From Siderastrea radians (Eukaryota > Cnidaria > Anthozoa > Scleractinia > Rhizangiidae), in the NCBI GenBank assembly GCA_964017195.1, contig OZ024896.1, positions 29,660,430 to 29,724,429 on the forward strand: a stretch of 64,000 bases of DNA, read 5' to 3'. The notes under the pieces are model-generated. The model did no database searches. It worked only from the letters and a program-made list of their open reading frames with translations, and had not been told where the DNA came from. Position numbers and translations under genes: made by a program. Positions 31,869-43,761 of the stretch are shown piece after piece; position 1 is the stretch's first letter; each line of letters opens with the position of its first letter.

Positions 31869-32090
31869 GACGCTATTTACAAACTTAAAAAAGTTAAACA
31901 CAGGAGAGGTAAATTTGGGAATTCAGCTATTTTAACTTTAGAAACAAAGAATGGAGATGACTTTTGTGTATGGGCCCCTAAACGCCTTACAGAAGACCTG
32001 CTAGAAGATGATTATTATCAATTTGTCTACAAAATAGGTCTCAAAACGTCTGCTGACGGCAATGAATATTATGATTATGAATTAATGTAA
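31869..32090 (+). pseudogene. Small Polinton protein, C-terminal 73 codons (VWAPKRL... type)
   Basis: The frame from 31869 reads IYKLKKVKHRRGKFGNSAIL, then CVWAPKRLTEDLLEDD, and ends NEYYDYELM with TAA at 32088-32090. It has no start codon in frame. The KYG..-type N-part, V(W)xPKRL centre and YYxYELM end are what I recall of a short, common Polinton accessory protein, possibly nucleic-acid binding. An ATG-started frame at 31772 runs into it one base out, so a single frameshift near 31870-31900 is likely. Confidence 0.5.
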
Positions 32091-32092
32091 TC

Positions 32093-32209
32093 ATGTCTGT
32101 GTAAGCTTATATTGATTACGACTTCATTGGACCTCGAAGTCACGCGCCTGTAAACACAATTTGGGAAAAACCCCGATCGGAGATAAGAGATTATGTCACA
32201 GATATTTAA
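32093..32209 (+). pseudogene. Possible 38-codon ORF interrupted by an early stop
   Basis: The frame begins ATGTCTGTG then TAA, and continues AYIDYDFIGPRSHAPVN to IRDYVTDI and TAA at 32207-32209. It starts two bases after the previous stop. It is weak evidence because of its size; the compact spacing is the main argument. Confidence 0.3.
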
Positions 32210-32250
32210 AAAATAAATAACATGTGAATAGCCACTGAGACAAAAGCAAT

Positions 32251-32683
32251 TTCACGTGCAAAACAATAGAATACATACCAAATCTCCCTGGCAATTTCAA
32301 ACGTTGATCCAAGTGTTTATGACACTGTTTTTTGGTTGAAAATGGAAAAATGGTAATGCAAACAGATTTAATTTTAAACAAACATAATGTGAGTGGTTCC
32401 ATTCATTATATACATGGGTATTAAAATACGAAAAATGGATACGCATTTTTATTAAATGGTTTTGATAACTATTCTTTTCAAATGATGTTCAAATAATGAA
32501 TATAACAGTTTTCTATCTCAAACGCAAAAGTAAATATCCACTTGTTCATTTAAAAATTAAAAAACACACTCAAAATTTTAATAAAAAATAAAATACAAAA
32601 AAAATTATAAAATAAAAAATCTATTTATACTCTTTCAGTCGCCAGGGAGATTTGGTATGTATTCTTTTGTTTTACACGTGAAA
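32251..32683. repeat. Inverted-repeat-flanked duplicate of Polinton segment 24338-24630
   Basis: Arms of 43 bases (left 32250-32292 beginning TTTCACGTGCAAAACAATAG, right 32641-32683) pair with about 41 matches. Between them, 32293-32584 is a copy of 24338-24630 in the same orientation with only two substitutions noted by eye (an A/T change at GGTATT(T/A)AAATAC and a C/G change at AACA(C/G)TTTTC). The copied part spans the end of the split gene, the 46-codon ORF and the start of the next ORF. Confidence 0.85.
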
Positions 32684-32808
32684 AGTTATTGTCTTTTTCT
32701 TCGTTTCACGTGAGCTGTCTGTTATAAAAGGGCCACCGGTTTAAACTTGTTCATTAGACCATTTCGATATATTTAAATTCAGCCTTGGCTCAGTGCGCGA
32801 AAGAATAT

Positions 32809-33042
32809 TTAATCATCCTCTTCCCAAAAACGAATAAATTCTTCGTTGCATGGTAAAACGATATGATGAATAGCTCCATTTTCATCACAAATTGAACATA
32901 CCCCGGTTGATTCAGCACCTATATCATAAAGATTACTAAACGTCCATACATTTACGATTCGTTGTCGCTCTTCACAAACCGGTGCATCGAGAATATCCTC
33001 ATGAATTTCTTTCCAACCCCTTGCTAATCGTTTACTAATCAT
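32809..33042 (-). CDS. Small Polinton protein with CxxC motif near the right end
   Basis: Intact 77 codons, MISKRLARGWKEIHEDIL, then VWTFSNLYDIGAESTGVCSICDENGAIHH and an acidic FWEEDD end. CSIC followed by HH could bind zinc. It is the second ORF inward from the right TIR, nine bases after the previous stop. Function unknown. Confidence 0.5.
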   Translation of the reverse strand: MISKRLARGWKEIHEDILDAPVCEERQRIVNVWTFSNLYDIGAESTGVCSICDENGAIHHIVLPCNEEFIRFWEEDD

Positions 33043-33051
33043 TCTACGATT

Positions 33052-33153
33052 CTAAAACTTGCATATGTTTTCGAACATATTACAAAGATCCTCATACACA
33101 AGGGGTAAATCCAACGATACTTGTTCAATTTCTTCAATGTTTTCTACAGACAT
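33052..33153 (-). CDS. 33-codon ORF starting at the right TIR edge
   Basis: Starts MSVENIEEIEQVSLDL and ends NMFENICKF with TAG. The first codons match those of the left-end polymerase at the DNA level (ATGTCTGTA, then AACATTGAAGAA), so TIR homology includes the start codon. Short, but position and shared start argue for expression. Confidence 0.4.
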   Translation of the reverse strand: MSVENIEEIEQVSLDLPLVYEDLCNMFENICKF

Positions 33154-33350
33154 TATGACTTGTATATTTAATACTTGAGAAACTTTTGATATCAAGATTT
33201 TTGGTTATCTAATTGAAGAAATTTTTTAAAATAATAGGAGATGCTTCGTTTTAAATTTTTTTCTTCTTTTTTTGTGCGCTAGGTGGTTTAAAAGAGGAAA
33301 ATACGGGTGTAGGAATGAGGTGGTATTCATTTACTACACCCCTTACTACT
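33154..33350 (-). repeat. Polinton right terminal inverted repeat and promoter region
   Basis: Inverse of the left TIR, ending CTACACCCCTTACTACT at 33350. The outer 155 or so bases differ at only a few positions (for example CACCTAGCGC against CACCCAGCGC). Inner homology fades toward the ATG at 33153. Confidence 0.9.
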
Positions 33351-33440
33351 CGAAAGATCACCTCGGATTTTCGTGACAAGAGGTCTTACTCATTTCTGTT
33401 GTTTTAGGATGGGCAGATATGCCGTTTAAAGTTTAAAATA

Positions 33441-33530
33441 TAGCCTGCGAACGCAGACGTATTTCCGGCTGTCATTTCTCTCCGCCGAAAGAGAAACGAC
33501 AGCCAGAAATAAGTCTGCGTTCGCAAGCTA
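33441..33530. mobile_element. 90-bp hairpin element, TAGCCTGCGAACGCAGAC ends
   Basis: Two arms of about 42 bases with three mismatches around a short CGCCGAA loop; ends TAGCCTGCGAACGCAGACG and its inverse from TAGCTTGCGAACG. The flanks TTTAAAATA and TAAAAAATA are an imperfect 9-mer pair. TAG(A/C)CTGC ends suggest a relation to the 9-bp-duplication family at 7902 and 30062. Confidence 0.75.
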
Positions 33531-33539
33531 TAAAAAATA

Positions 33540-34550
33540 AGGTCAGGCATCAGCAGCTCGGAAATTCGGCGGAATCTCGATTCTGTTTCCTTAACATCGA
33601 ACAGCCCAACCTGTTTTAGCTTAAAAATATGCCTTTTAAAAGCTCTGTAACATTCTAAAAAAGCGGAAAACGATATTTCAAATAATTTGCTAAAATTTTT
33701 TTGTTGGGTGCCTCTGTGTTAGGGCCGGAGCGTTTTGTGCTGACAAAGCCTGATGCGAGTACTGTTAACACTGGAGGGAAATAAGACGGATTCGAATTAC
33801 TTTCAAATTCTTGCAACGCTTCCTTCACTTGTCTTTGCATCACGCTGTGTAGCCACAAACCAATCTTATTTCGTGAATCATAACTTAGAAATATATAAGG
33901 GAGCGCCTTTGAGTGTTAACAACCAACAAAATATACGATTTCAAAAATTTTATTTGGTTATCGTACACGACAAAGAATATCAAACGTAGTATATCTGAAA
34001 TAAGACGAGTACTACCACACATAATAAATCTTGAAAAAAAATTGCTAATGCAAACGTACATTTCTAAGATTCTGCAGTTATAACCAACTTTAATTTAGTT
34101 TCAAAATCAAGCATACTTTCTAAACTATAACTAGTACCCAGTTTCTTCCGAGAAGAACATAATACAAAGGGGATGATGGGTCACCGCGTCTCCCAGTTTT
34201 GTCACCGGAGTAGCATGGGAACGAGTCGTCTTCGAGATATGAACAAAATAAAGAAAACAGATATAAACAGCATTAATGCACTATCTCTATCGGGAAATGG
34301 CTAAAGCTTAAAGGATATAAGCAATGCAATAGCAGTTCTGATAAAAACCGATCACATATTCTCTCTTAATTAAGACTTGGTGTTGCAATGAACTCATCAT
34401 CTAGTAAAAGCGTTCCTATTTCTCATCACAGAAAAATTTTTCATTGGCTACATTGATGGCATATTTGGGTAAAAACATTGAAAGCACTTAGCACGATTTG
34501 CTCGACTACGCATGTACATTGTTCCAGTCCATTCTGATGTGGACTGGCTA
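33540..34550. other. Intergenic, no gene seen
   Basis: AT-rich, short ORFs on both strands without motifs. Confidence 0.45.
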
Positions 34551-34554
34551 TTAA

Positions 34555-34993
34555 AGTGCACCTAACCCCAAAATATTTTTTACGCTAAAATAACTCTTTG
34601 CACCTGTTCGAAAAGCATTACGCCTTTTTTTTATGAAATTCCCCTCAGTCTTGACTTTTTATAGGCTGTAAAAGTTACGAAATCTAGCCATCATCTGGTA
34701 CACGACTGAGCTAGTGAGGGCATGGGTCTATTCTGGATTTGACGTCACAAACTGCTTTGCATGCATGTTTACAAAGACTTAAGAAGATGCAAATCAGTTT
34801 GTGATGTCAAATCCAGAATAGACCCATGCCCTCACTAGCTCGGTCGTGTACCAGATGATGGCTAGATTTCGTAATTTTTACAGCCTATAAAAAGTCAAGA
34901 CTGAGGGGGGTTTCATAAAAAAAGGCGTAATGCTTTTCGAACAGGTGCAAAAAGTTATTTTAGCGAAAAAAATATTTTGGGGTTAGGTGCACT
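34555..34993. mobile_element. 439-bp foldback element with TTAA target duplication
   Basis: Nearly palindromic: two arms of roughly 190 bases around a central segment near 34760-34790. Ends AGTGCACCTAACCCCAAAAT and inverse, flanked by TTAA at 34551-34554 and 34994-34997. The TTAA duplication is the signature of piggyBac-type transposition. No ORF: a MITE. Confidence 0.88.
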
Positions 34994-34997
34994 TTAA

Positions 34998-37900
34998 ATG
35001 AGCGCCTTTAACTAAGGAGTTAAATCAACTGAGACAAAAATTGTGGGGAAAATGTTGACGAAAACAGACACTAGGATGCCTCTGCACAAACCTTGTATCT
35101 CTTCGTCCATGCATAGCTAGGATTACAGCGTGAAGCTAAGGTTTCAGTCAAAAGGCTTTAAGAGCGAATGTCAGAAAATTTCGAGCAAACGTTGGCCACA
35201 GTTAAAATTACTTTTCGCTCATATTTGGAGTGTTGGTAGGCAATACTAAGCTAACAATCGTGATGTAGTTTGTTTTCAAAGAGAACGCTGCCACTGTGGG
35301 AAAATTGGAAAAATATATTTCTCACGTCCTTGGTCTCAAAACAGCCAAAATTAAGGGCGAATTTAGTAGTTACCAAAATATTACTCTCGTCCAAAAGCAA
35401 ACAATGCTAGAAAATGTTTGCCCTATGATATTGATTTGGGAAATGTTTCACATTTCATCTGACATGGGATTGTCTTCTTGTCGACAACTTAAAATGGAAA
35501 CAAACGAATTTTAGGACGCGAATTTTGCAAGGTGATAAAAATTACGATTTACCGTTGTATCGCGATCAGATTTTTTCCATGTGCCCAATGATGAATTGTT
35601 CTAGGATTCGCGCTGGAAGTTGCTTAAGCATTGATCTAAATCATACGTTAAAACTGTAATGGGTATTTTGATTTAAGTCTCCCTTGAGAACCTTAAAGTT
35701 AGAGAAATTTTGTGCGTTTTTTGAATAATTAATTAGTTACGATGTAACGCACAGTCTCTCGGTCCGACGAAATGAACCCTTAGACAACTCCTCATTGACA
35801 ACATTAAACTGAAGGTTAAATGAGAAGATTTAGACTACTAAATGACTTACCTTCGACGAAAGATACAAGTCCTCCCAGTTTATGAAATGCTTTATCAACT
35901 GCTGATCGATTCAAAAGCTGACCGAGCGAGTAACTTGTGTCGGCGGCAAAAACCTCTCTATAAAGATTTAATTCTAACGGAAATCTGACTCGACGTTTCT
36001 AGTCTGCCTTTTCGAAGCACGCTCCATTACAGAAGGGCACAGTTTAAAACAGATGAAGCCGATTTAAAACAGATCAACCTAAAAAGCAGGCGCAAGCCAG
36101 TAAACGTTCGATAGTTAACCTGATTACATAATTATATGTTTTGAACTTGCGTGACTGGAAAAAAAAAACTTCTACGCAGCGGGGGGTTGTTAGGGCAAAC
36201 TTACCAAAACAATGAGGCAAGCACAAATTTATCTGCAGAAAGTAAAATATTAATTAATTTATTTATTTATTTATTCGTTTATTTATTTTGGTTCGAAATA
36301 CTTTCAAATATTTCGATTTTTTTATCAAACTATCCATCATATATTTCTTAGTACGCGACTGGAATGTTATCATACGGTATGACAGCCCTGACCCTGTTTA
36401 GGAAGAAAAAATGTCCTAAAATACCAACCGTGTTTAATACAACACCTTTCATTTTCGTTCCCTGTTTTGGATAAACGAAAAAATACACACGCTCTTATTT
36501 TACACAATTTAAATTTTTGAGAGACCGGCGAACGTCTCCGATCTAGGATTGCTGAATACTGTATATGGAGTATAAGCCACATTTAACAGCGAAAAATCCA
36601 ACTACCACACAACCGTACCCTGCAGTTTAGGACAATTTCACATCCTGTTTAGGACTAACTAGCAAAACATTTTATACACTGTTCAGGAAAGAGAGGCCAA
36701 AAACCATACACTGCCCAGCGGCAAGTCCCCGTATAGGCCATACAAGAGAGTACCCCCCGGGGGGGGGGGGTTAGATCACAGAGCCCATTTTTGAACTGGG
36801 TAAACTCTATTTAAGACAGGACGCCATGTTTCAGAACGTACATGCTGCTTTTCCAACACTTATCCCGCACAAGTAGCCTCCAACTCATTTAAGCGCCTAC
36901 GTGAGAAGCTACCGTGCGACAAGTCCTTATTGCAGCCAACAAGTACATTCTTCATTATTTAACTGTCGAACGTTAACCTTGACAAACGCTAGGTTTAGCC
37001 GCATTATTCTTTCTACAGCCGGATTCATGCCTATTAACACGAAACATTTATTTGAGTAGGCTAGTGACTTTGTTGAAAACAGGAAATCGAATTACAGCTC
37101 ATACAACTAGAGTCTGCTTGAATTTTTCTGTCCTCGACGATTGTATCATGATGAAAAAATTCAGTGATCATTTTCTAAAGTAGGTGCTGACAGAAAGTTA
37201 ATTGTTATCTTTCTTCTGCCAGAATCCGGATCGCTTCACAGAACTTAAGTGGTGGAATTTTAACGGACCTCCGCAAGAGAGGATGCAGTAAGAAAGTTAA
37301 ACCACGTGTCCTATGATAACTATTTGAAATTTATTATTAGTTCGCACACACGCCGCGAAGGATTTTTTTTTGTTATCTGTTGTTCCAATGTCAACAATCT
37401 TAAATTACATGACGTCATTCTAACTGACCAATGAGGTGTCGTCCTTAAAATAACCCCACGGTATGACACAGAACCAAAAAAGGCCCATGTATGGGGGATT
37501 CGCTCTCTCCCTTCATCCTCTCTTGACCTCCGTCAACTCAAAAGAAGGATGCTTGTCCTGTTTTAATATTTGCATGGTATTCCTATGGCCACGTCACTTA
37601 CGACCAAACACCTCCTTGTCTGTATCACATCTCAACGAGTTTCCCTGCTTAAGGGACGGACCATTAAATTTTTAAACAGTGTGTGTGTGAGAGGGGGGCG
37701 AGGGAGGTTTAAGCATATTTCTGTCTATTTTAATGCCCGATTTTTTTTTGCCTTTACTGAATTAAAGCTTTGTATGAACCGATCTTATTCAGTTTTCAAA
37801 GTATTTCTTTGAATCCTTTTACTGTGCTTGTTTTTCTCTTTTCCCTTTCTTGTTATTTGTTTAATCCCCCTACCTACTATTAACAGATTGTTTAGTCCCT

Positions 37901-39352
37901 TCAGTGTATTTTTGTGAGAAAGATATGTAGTCGGCTGTGAAATTTCATCATCGTTATTGTTACGTCAGCCGTCGGAATATCAAAGTGCCCGCAGATGTCC
38001 CTAAGCATTTGAATAACAAATTTTGATAGCCTTGAGTTTACAATAAGTTCGCAAAGGTATTGGTTGTCGTAGCAGATGGGGTGGACAAGCGCAACGTCTC
38101 GAATAATTTACTTCTCAGCTTGTTTCCTTGTTTCGCTTTCCGTTTGTGCCAACGCCTTGTTCTTTTGCTGGCCGGCTTCCCGTCAGTTTTCATGGGATAT
38201 CTCATCTTTAGCTAGGTTTTTCAGACCTAATTAACACTCTAAGTACATGAAAAATATATCAGTTCGAACAGTTAGTTTCCGTAATTTTCACTATCACTTA
38301 TTCGCATGATCTATTTTGTTTCTGGGCCAGTGTTTGTCTGTGGAGCAAGAGCGGTTAATCAGCAGCCGCCAATGAAAGACGGAGTGAGTGGGGCTTGGGG
38401 TAAGGGTGTGGTGGTCCTCCCTCCCCCCCCTTCCATCAAGGTTTTATTTCGTGTACTCACTCCGTCAGTGTTTGAACAGAACTGAGTGCGGATAGACTTA
38501 CCAAAGACATAACCTCCAATCGCAGAATGACCCCGCACTCTTAAAAAATAGCTTCTGAACCCGGTGTGCTGAGTCCTCTCTCCGCTTTTGGTCTCTTTCC
38601 GACATATTCGCTAGCTGTGATGTGACTTTGCATTTGTCGGATGGACTTTTCCATTCAAAGCCAAGCGATGCGCGGTGATATGGGCAAAACCGCATTCGGA
38701 AATGTCGTTATTTATTTATTTATTTTACCATAAGCTGCATCTCGCCACACTGTTCATAATTACCTCAACCTCTACGTAGCATTTCGTATTGGCGTTGATT
38801 TAAGGTAAATAACTGTTTTATTAGCAACATTCCACGCACAATAGCAAGTAAGGTGACCGTTCGCACCTTCCCCTACCCTGAGCAAAAGATTTTGCTCAAT
38901 GCAGTCACGCAACACTATGTTTATTTGCGAGCGCGCTGGTTTTTGGCTGTTGTTACTTCTGTTAATGGAGAGCTATGTTCGACGGAAAGGCCTTCTGCCA
39001 TTACATTTGTTGAAGATAACAAAAAATTACGCAAAAAAGTTTCCTCAGTAACTGAATTTACCGTTTGGTGTTATCTACGAAAATGATGACCTCGAGGTCA
39101 ACGCTCAACAGCTGGTCGATACAAGGAACAGGAAGGGTCCAAAATCCACAAATCGAAGCTTCGCATAACCTGAATACCAAGCACACAGGTAAAGTACTTT
39201 GAACTGCAGTTTTTCAACTTGTTCACTTACGCTGAATAAAGAAACGTTGATTCGGCTCAACCTTGTTAATTATTCACTAATCAATGAAAATTTACCAACT
39301 TTGAAGATCTTTTGCGAAGCTAAAAGCAAAATACCCATTCCAGTTTTTACAT
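34998..39352. other. Intergenic, no gene seen
   Basis: No supported exon. Low-complexity features: TTTA-rich run at 36240-36290, C/G run at 36755-36770, TTTA run at 38705-38725. The stretch 36380-36760 repeatedly uses CCTGTTTAGGA-like words, as if derived from a degenerate short repeat. Confidence 0.45.
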
Positions 39353-39562
39353 ATGGCTAGGGCAAGTCTTTAACACTTCACAGCCTGCTCCTCAGAAAAA
39401 ATTGTCACTGGGCACATGGAAAAAATTTTGATCGCGTCCTGGAGGTAAATTCATATTATGGCTAGGGCAAGTCTTTAACACTTCACAGCCTGCTCCTCAG
39501 AAAAAATTGTCACTGGGCACATGGAAAAAATTTTGATCGCGTCCTGGAGGTAAATTCATATT
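39353..39562. repeat. 105-bp tandem duplication
   Basis: ATGGCTAGGGCAAGTCTTTA recurs 105 bases apart (39353 and 39458). The two units read the same through GGAGGTAAATTCATA, with no substitution seen by eye, so it is recent or an assembly duplicate. Confidence 0.88.
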
Positions 39563-40179
39563 TTTTTGTCAGTTTGAAAAAAGCGTATCCTAAAAATGCG
39601 ATTTTTTGCGTTTAAGATTATTGCCTAGAAACAATTTGAGGTCAAATGAGATGTTAAATGCTTGTTAAATCGGTATCTTATGGCAAATGTTTTCAGTCTT
39701 ACTTTTCTTTGGCAAACGAGATGATGTCTGGTAACTGCCGATTTCGCCCATAATTTTGGTTGTTTTGAGGTCACCGACGGTGAAAGTCTATTTTCTCGAT
39801 TTTCTCACAACGAAAGCGAGTTATTGAAAAACAAACTACACCACGATTGTTTTACTTGTATTGCCTAGCTATATATTAAATATGAGCGAAAATTTTTATT
39901 TTGCTAGATATTTTCTGGCATTCGCTCTTAATACCATTCAAAATCATTGTATACAACATTGTTGTACCAGGAAATGTTTTATAGCAATCAAACTTTGTTC
40001 AACGTCATTCACGGCCATTCAGCATCCTTCAGAATCACCGATGTTTACTCAACAGGGTACCCAAAAGGGTTTCACTTTCCGAATTCAACTATGTTGAAGG
40101 ATATTGAATGGAAATGTTGAATCCGTTTAGCTAGGGCCTAAAAAGTGTGAGCACATGTTTTGTTTATTCCCTAAATTAG

Positions 40180-40575
40180 CCAGTCAGATAGTTGGTCAGT
40201 CAGTCACGCAGTCAGTCAATCAGTCGGGCAGCCATTCAGTTAGTCAGTCAGTCAGTCAGTCAGTCGGTCAGTGAGTCAGTAAGTCAGTCAGTCGGTCAGG
40301 CGGTCAGTGAGTCAGTGAGTCCGCCAGTCAGAGAGTCAGTGAGTCAGTCAGTCGGTCAGTTGGTCAGTCAGTCAAAGAGACAATCAGTCAGTCGGTCAGT
40401 AAGTCAGTCGGTCAGTGAGTCAGTCAGTCCGTCAGTCAGTCAGTCAATCAGTCAATCGGTCAGATGGTCAGTCGGTCTGTTATTCAGTGGGTCAGTGAGT
40501 CAGTCATGCAGTCAGTCGGTCGGTCAGTCGGTCGGTCAGTCTGTCAGTTGGTTGGTTACTTAGTTGGCTGGTTAG
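40180..40575 (+). repeat. TCAG/GTCA tetranucleotide microsatellite, about 390 bp
   Basis: Degenerate runs of CAGT/CGGT units. The open frame reading SQSVSQSVSESV across it is an artefact of a repeat whose frames seldom meet stops. Confidence 0.92.
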
Positions 40576-41986
40576 TTAGTTATCATTAATTGACCATTAA
40601 TTGACTTTCGTCGAAACAACTGCCCAAAGATAATTTGAGAATAGCTTTCAGTTAACTAACTCAGGACAAAAAAGGACGAGGTAGCTTGAGACTATACTCC
40701 AACTTCACTGAGGCATAAAGGCAAAGCGATAAACTCAGTAAATCACTCTAAGAATTTCTGACCGGGAGCGATGTCCCAAAATCTACTCAAAATATATTCG
40801 TTAAAATATTTGGGGTCAATACAGCAACACACAGTTGGTTAAAGGTTAGAATAGAACACTCCTATGATAATGTCTCACACTTTTTACTGGTTGATAAGGT
40901 AATGATCAGGGCTAACATTTAAGACTTTGCATGACACGTTTTGGAACATTTAGGTCGATTGCGTCCACAAAAGACTGTTGACACAAAATGTTGTATCTAC
41001 TCAATCTGCAAGCTAGAAATCGATTTATAGATTTTGCGTGCAAATAGTGATGGAATTCGGATGCCACAGTATACAGACAAACCTTGATGACTCAGACCTC
41101 AATTATCCTGATTTTCCTTAATGTGGTCAACTTCATCAAATTTTTTAGCTCTCTCAAAGAATAACCACATACGAGTTCTTTCCTAATTATTGCTCGAGAA
41201 TGTGTTATGCTTAGGTGAATGTCAACTAGTATTAATTTTTTTCCATTTTCCAGACTGTCGATCATCTAGAGTATTTTCAGAGGTCCGGATAATGAAGGAC
41301 TGACTGTAGCACTATAATGTAAACACATTAAGAATGGCCCTACTTTTAAGCTTCACGCTGTAACAACAACTCGCACTTTACATCCATGGGTCACTCTTGG
41401 TCAGATCCTCCGTCTGATAGACCGGGTTCTCGTGGCTGTACAGAGAGAGACTCCTGTTTAACGACAGCGTCGGTTGCATCGTATATGGGATTCTGGAACG
41501 TCTGATGATTCCCTTGTTTTGTCTTCTTGGTGGTATTAAAATGGCGTATCTTCCTGATGCGGTAGTTTATGGCATACGCAACAACTCCTTGAGTAAGAAC
41601 CGGATAAACAAGTTACACCTTCGCCCACTTTTAAACAACTATTGTAATTTAATCGTCACTACTAAAAACAGTTTAACACCTCACCCACCCCACCTTATTT
41701 TTGTACAATTTACGTATTAGTCTACTATGAAACCCCCATAAATTAGCCCCCTCTCGCCTCCCCCCATAATGTTCCCCCAATCTCAGTCATAAAACCTTCA
41801 CCTCTCCCCGTCCACCCCCACCCCCCCCCCCCTCTCCATTTAGGGTACTGGTCCACCAGGCCCAGGCTGGTTACAAGAATATTCTGGTTCTTGTTCATCC
41901 TGATTTCAGTATACCCCTCGCTTTCAACTTCATTTATTTGTAGCATTTTGTTTGTGCTTTACTTGTACACACTGTCTTCACGTTTC
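40576..41986. other. Intergenic, no gene seen
   Basis: No convincing coding. A C-rich tract (CCACCCCACC and C-runs) spans 41680-41840. Confidence 0.45.
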
Positions 41987-42770
41987 TATTAATAAAGAAC
42001 ACATTAAAATAAGAGTAATCAAATTAAGCGGTATTTTATTTAGGGTATACGATGAAGACAAATTAGGTTGCTATAAATGTTGTTTCCTTAGTCTTTTCCT
42101 AATGAAATTTTACCTATTGCGAGCTGAGAGTTTCTTTCACTCACAATCAGTTTTGGGAATTATTATTTTGTTCCAGACGTTTAGAAAAACAAGGGCATCT
42201 TTTATATAGATGTACTATCTTACATAGTTCATTATTTTCTACCGGCCACTGAAAACACAATCATAGGGGGGTCCGTTAATTTCAATGTGTCTAGAGCCTA
42301 ACGCTAAGACTAATATTGGCGACCGAGCGATTTTTCGGGTCCGCAATAAATTAGTCGTCACTAAACAACCCAATCCGCTATGCAATTAACTGCCAAAAAG
42401 CAAAAGCTGACGTTGTATTAATACTTTTAAAAAAAGGACAACAACCCTTCAAAAAAGGGAAAAAAAACATTTTTTGATCAGCACTTATTTGCTTGGGAAA
42501 GCAAACAAGAAAAATATATATACCCAAAAGAAAAAGAAAGACGATACCCATAAGAAAAAGTTACCTGCAAGTCGACGCAAACAATTCAGCTCGAGGCGGG
42601 AATTAATTTCACGGCTATTTTGAACAAATGTTTGCAAGATTTTCAAACATGCCAAGAAAATTATCGTAGACTCGCAGTTAAACAATTCTTACGACGAAAA
42701 TTTACAATCAAATATGTCATTTACTTTACCATTGGATTGATTCTTGATTCCTGATTCTTAAAGTGGACTG
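41987..42770. repeat. Segmental duplication, copy B left part
   Basis: Matches 2549-3300 in the same orientation (AATAAAGAACACATTAAAAT; AGGTTGCTATAAATG; TGATCA(A/G)CACTTATTTGC; CTTTACCATTGGATTGATTC). Differences include loss of CGCTAAAATTGATGA in B and extra bases around 42405-42470. The match ends at AAGTGGACT, and the 18-kb block begins 28 bases later. Confidence 0.85.
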
Positions 42771-42832
42771 AGAAGTACTTGAACATCTAAACGAAATGCC
42801 CTTGCACCAAGAGCACCCTAGTCCAAGCCTGG

Positions 42833-43340
42833 TTAAAAAACCAGGGTACCCTGGTTCTTAAACCAGGCTTACCAGACTCAAACCCTATGTGCAAAAAAGT
42901 CTGGTAACCCTGGTTACCCTGGTTATTTAGAAAACCAGGGTTACCAGACGTACCAGGGTAACCAGGGTTTAACCAGACTCTGAGAAGTCTGGGCTACCCT
43001 AGGTTACCCTGGTTATCCTGGTAAGTCTGGTGACCCTGGTTTTCTACATTACCAGGGTTATCCGGGTTTAACCAGGCTCTTCAGGTCTGGGTTGACCAGG
43101 GTAACCCTGGTGAACCTGGTTAGCACATTTTACTGAAAACCAGGCTTACCAGACTCGGACCCTATGCGCAAAAAAGCCTGGTTAACCCCGGTTTCCCTGG
43201 TAAGCCCGGTAACCGTGGTTGTCTGAATAACTAGGGTTACCCAGGTACATTATTTTTTACTATAACATCTGGTTCAACCCCGGTAACCTTGGTTTTTCTA
43301 AGAAGCCTGGTGATGCTGGGAAATTTCAAGAAAGCATTGG
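42833..43340. repeat. Left subterminal array of CCTGGT/ACCAGG motifs
   Basis: Dense 8-20 base words such as AACCAGGGTTACCAGA, GGTTACCCTGGTTA and AGTCTGGT on both strands, interrupted by CTCA(A/G)ACCCTATG(T/C)GCAAAAAAG twice (42877 and 43157). Many words are self-complementary, so each array can fold locally. Confidence 0.85.
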
Positions 43341-43761
43341 AAACCAGTAAACTGAGGCTTGTAGCCAATGTTCAAAAAGACTAACAAGCACAGTATCCTT
43401 AACTATGGATAACATGGATATACAGCTGTAGTCCTGGGCCCAGTTGCATAAAGCAACTTGAGATTAAAAGGTTTTTTTTTTTTTGCAACAATTCCCTTTG
43501 TTCTGGAGGATTTCTTCGTGTTCTCTTTGTGTTTCCTAAAGTACTCTACTCTATACTCACTAATCTGTCTTCGGCTGAGTTATCTGTGATACTGTGCCAA
43601 AAAGTCCTCCAGAACAAAGGAAATGGTTGCAGAAAATTCGCACTTTATCTTAAGTTGCTTTATGGAGCCGGGCCCTTGTGAACTAAACGCAAATACTAGG
43701 AGTTACACAGGACATGTATCATGAAAGGCCCACATGTACATGTGCACACACAATTACTTAA

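Larger units (their letters stand above)
9085..33350. mobile_element. Polinton/Maverick (polintovirus-like) self-synthesising DNA transposon
   Basis: A 24.3-kb unit bounded by long terminal inverted repeats starting AGTAGTAAGGGGTGTAG. It encodes the defining Polinton set: protein-primed PolB, rve-type integrase, adenovirus-type cysteine protease, packaging ATPase, double-jelly-roll capsid and penton, plus PLA2-like and small accessory proteins. Genes run leftward from 20510 to 12840 and rightward from the left end, at 14010, from 20545 and at 30846. The element is a decayed mosaic holding a LINE, a Penelope-like fragment and a 6-kb foreign segment. Six-base flanks at the called ends (GCAAAA and CGAAAG) do not match, so the expected 6-bp target duplication is not seen. 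Confidence 0.95.

Noticed and set aside
9079..33356. 6-bp target-site duplication of the Polinton
   Set aside because: GCAAAA and CGAAAG flank the called ends and do not match; no nearby 6-mer pair was found.
40192..40563. 123-aa ORF rich in SQSVS repeats
   Set aside because: It is the translation of a TCAG microsatellite; other frames give similar low-complexity peptides.
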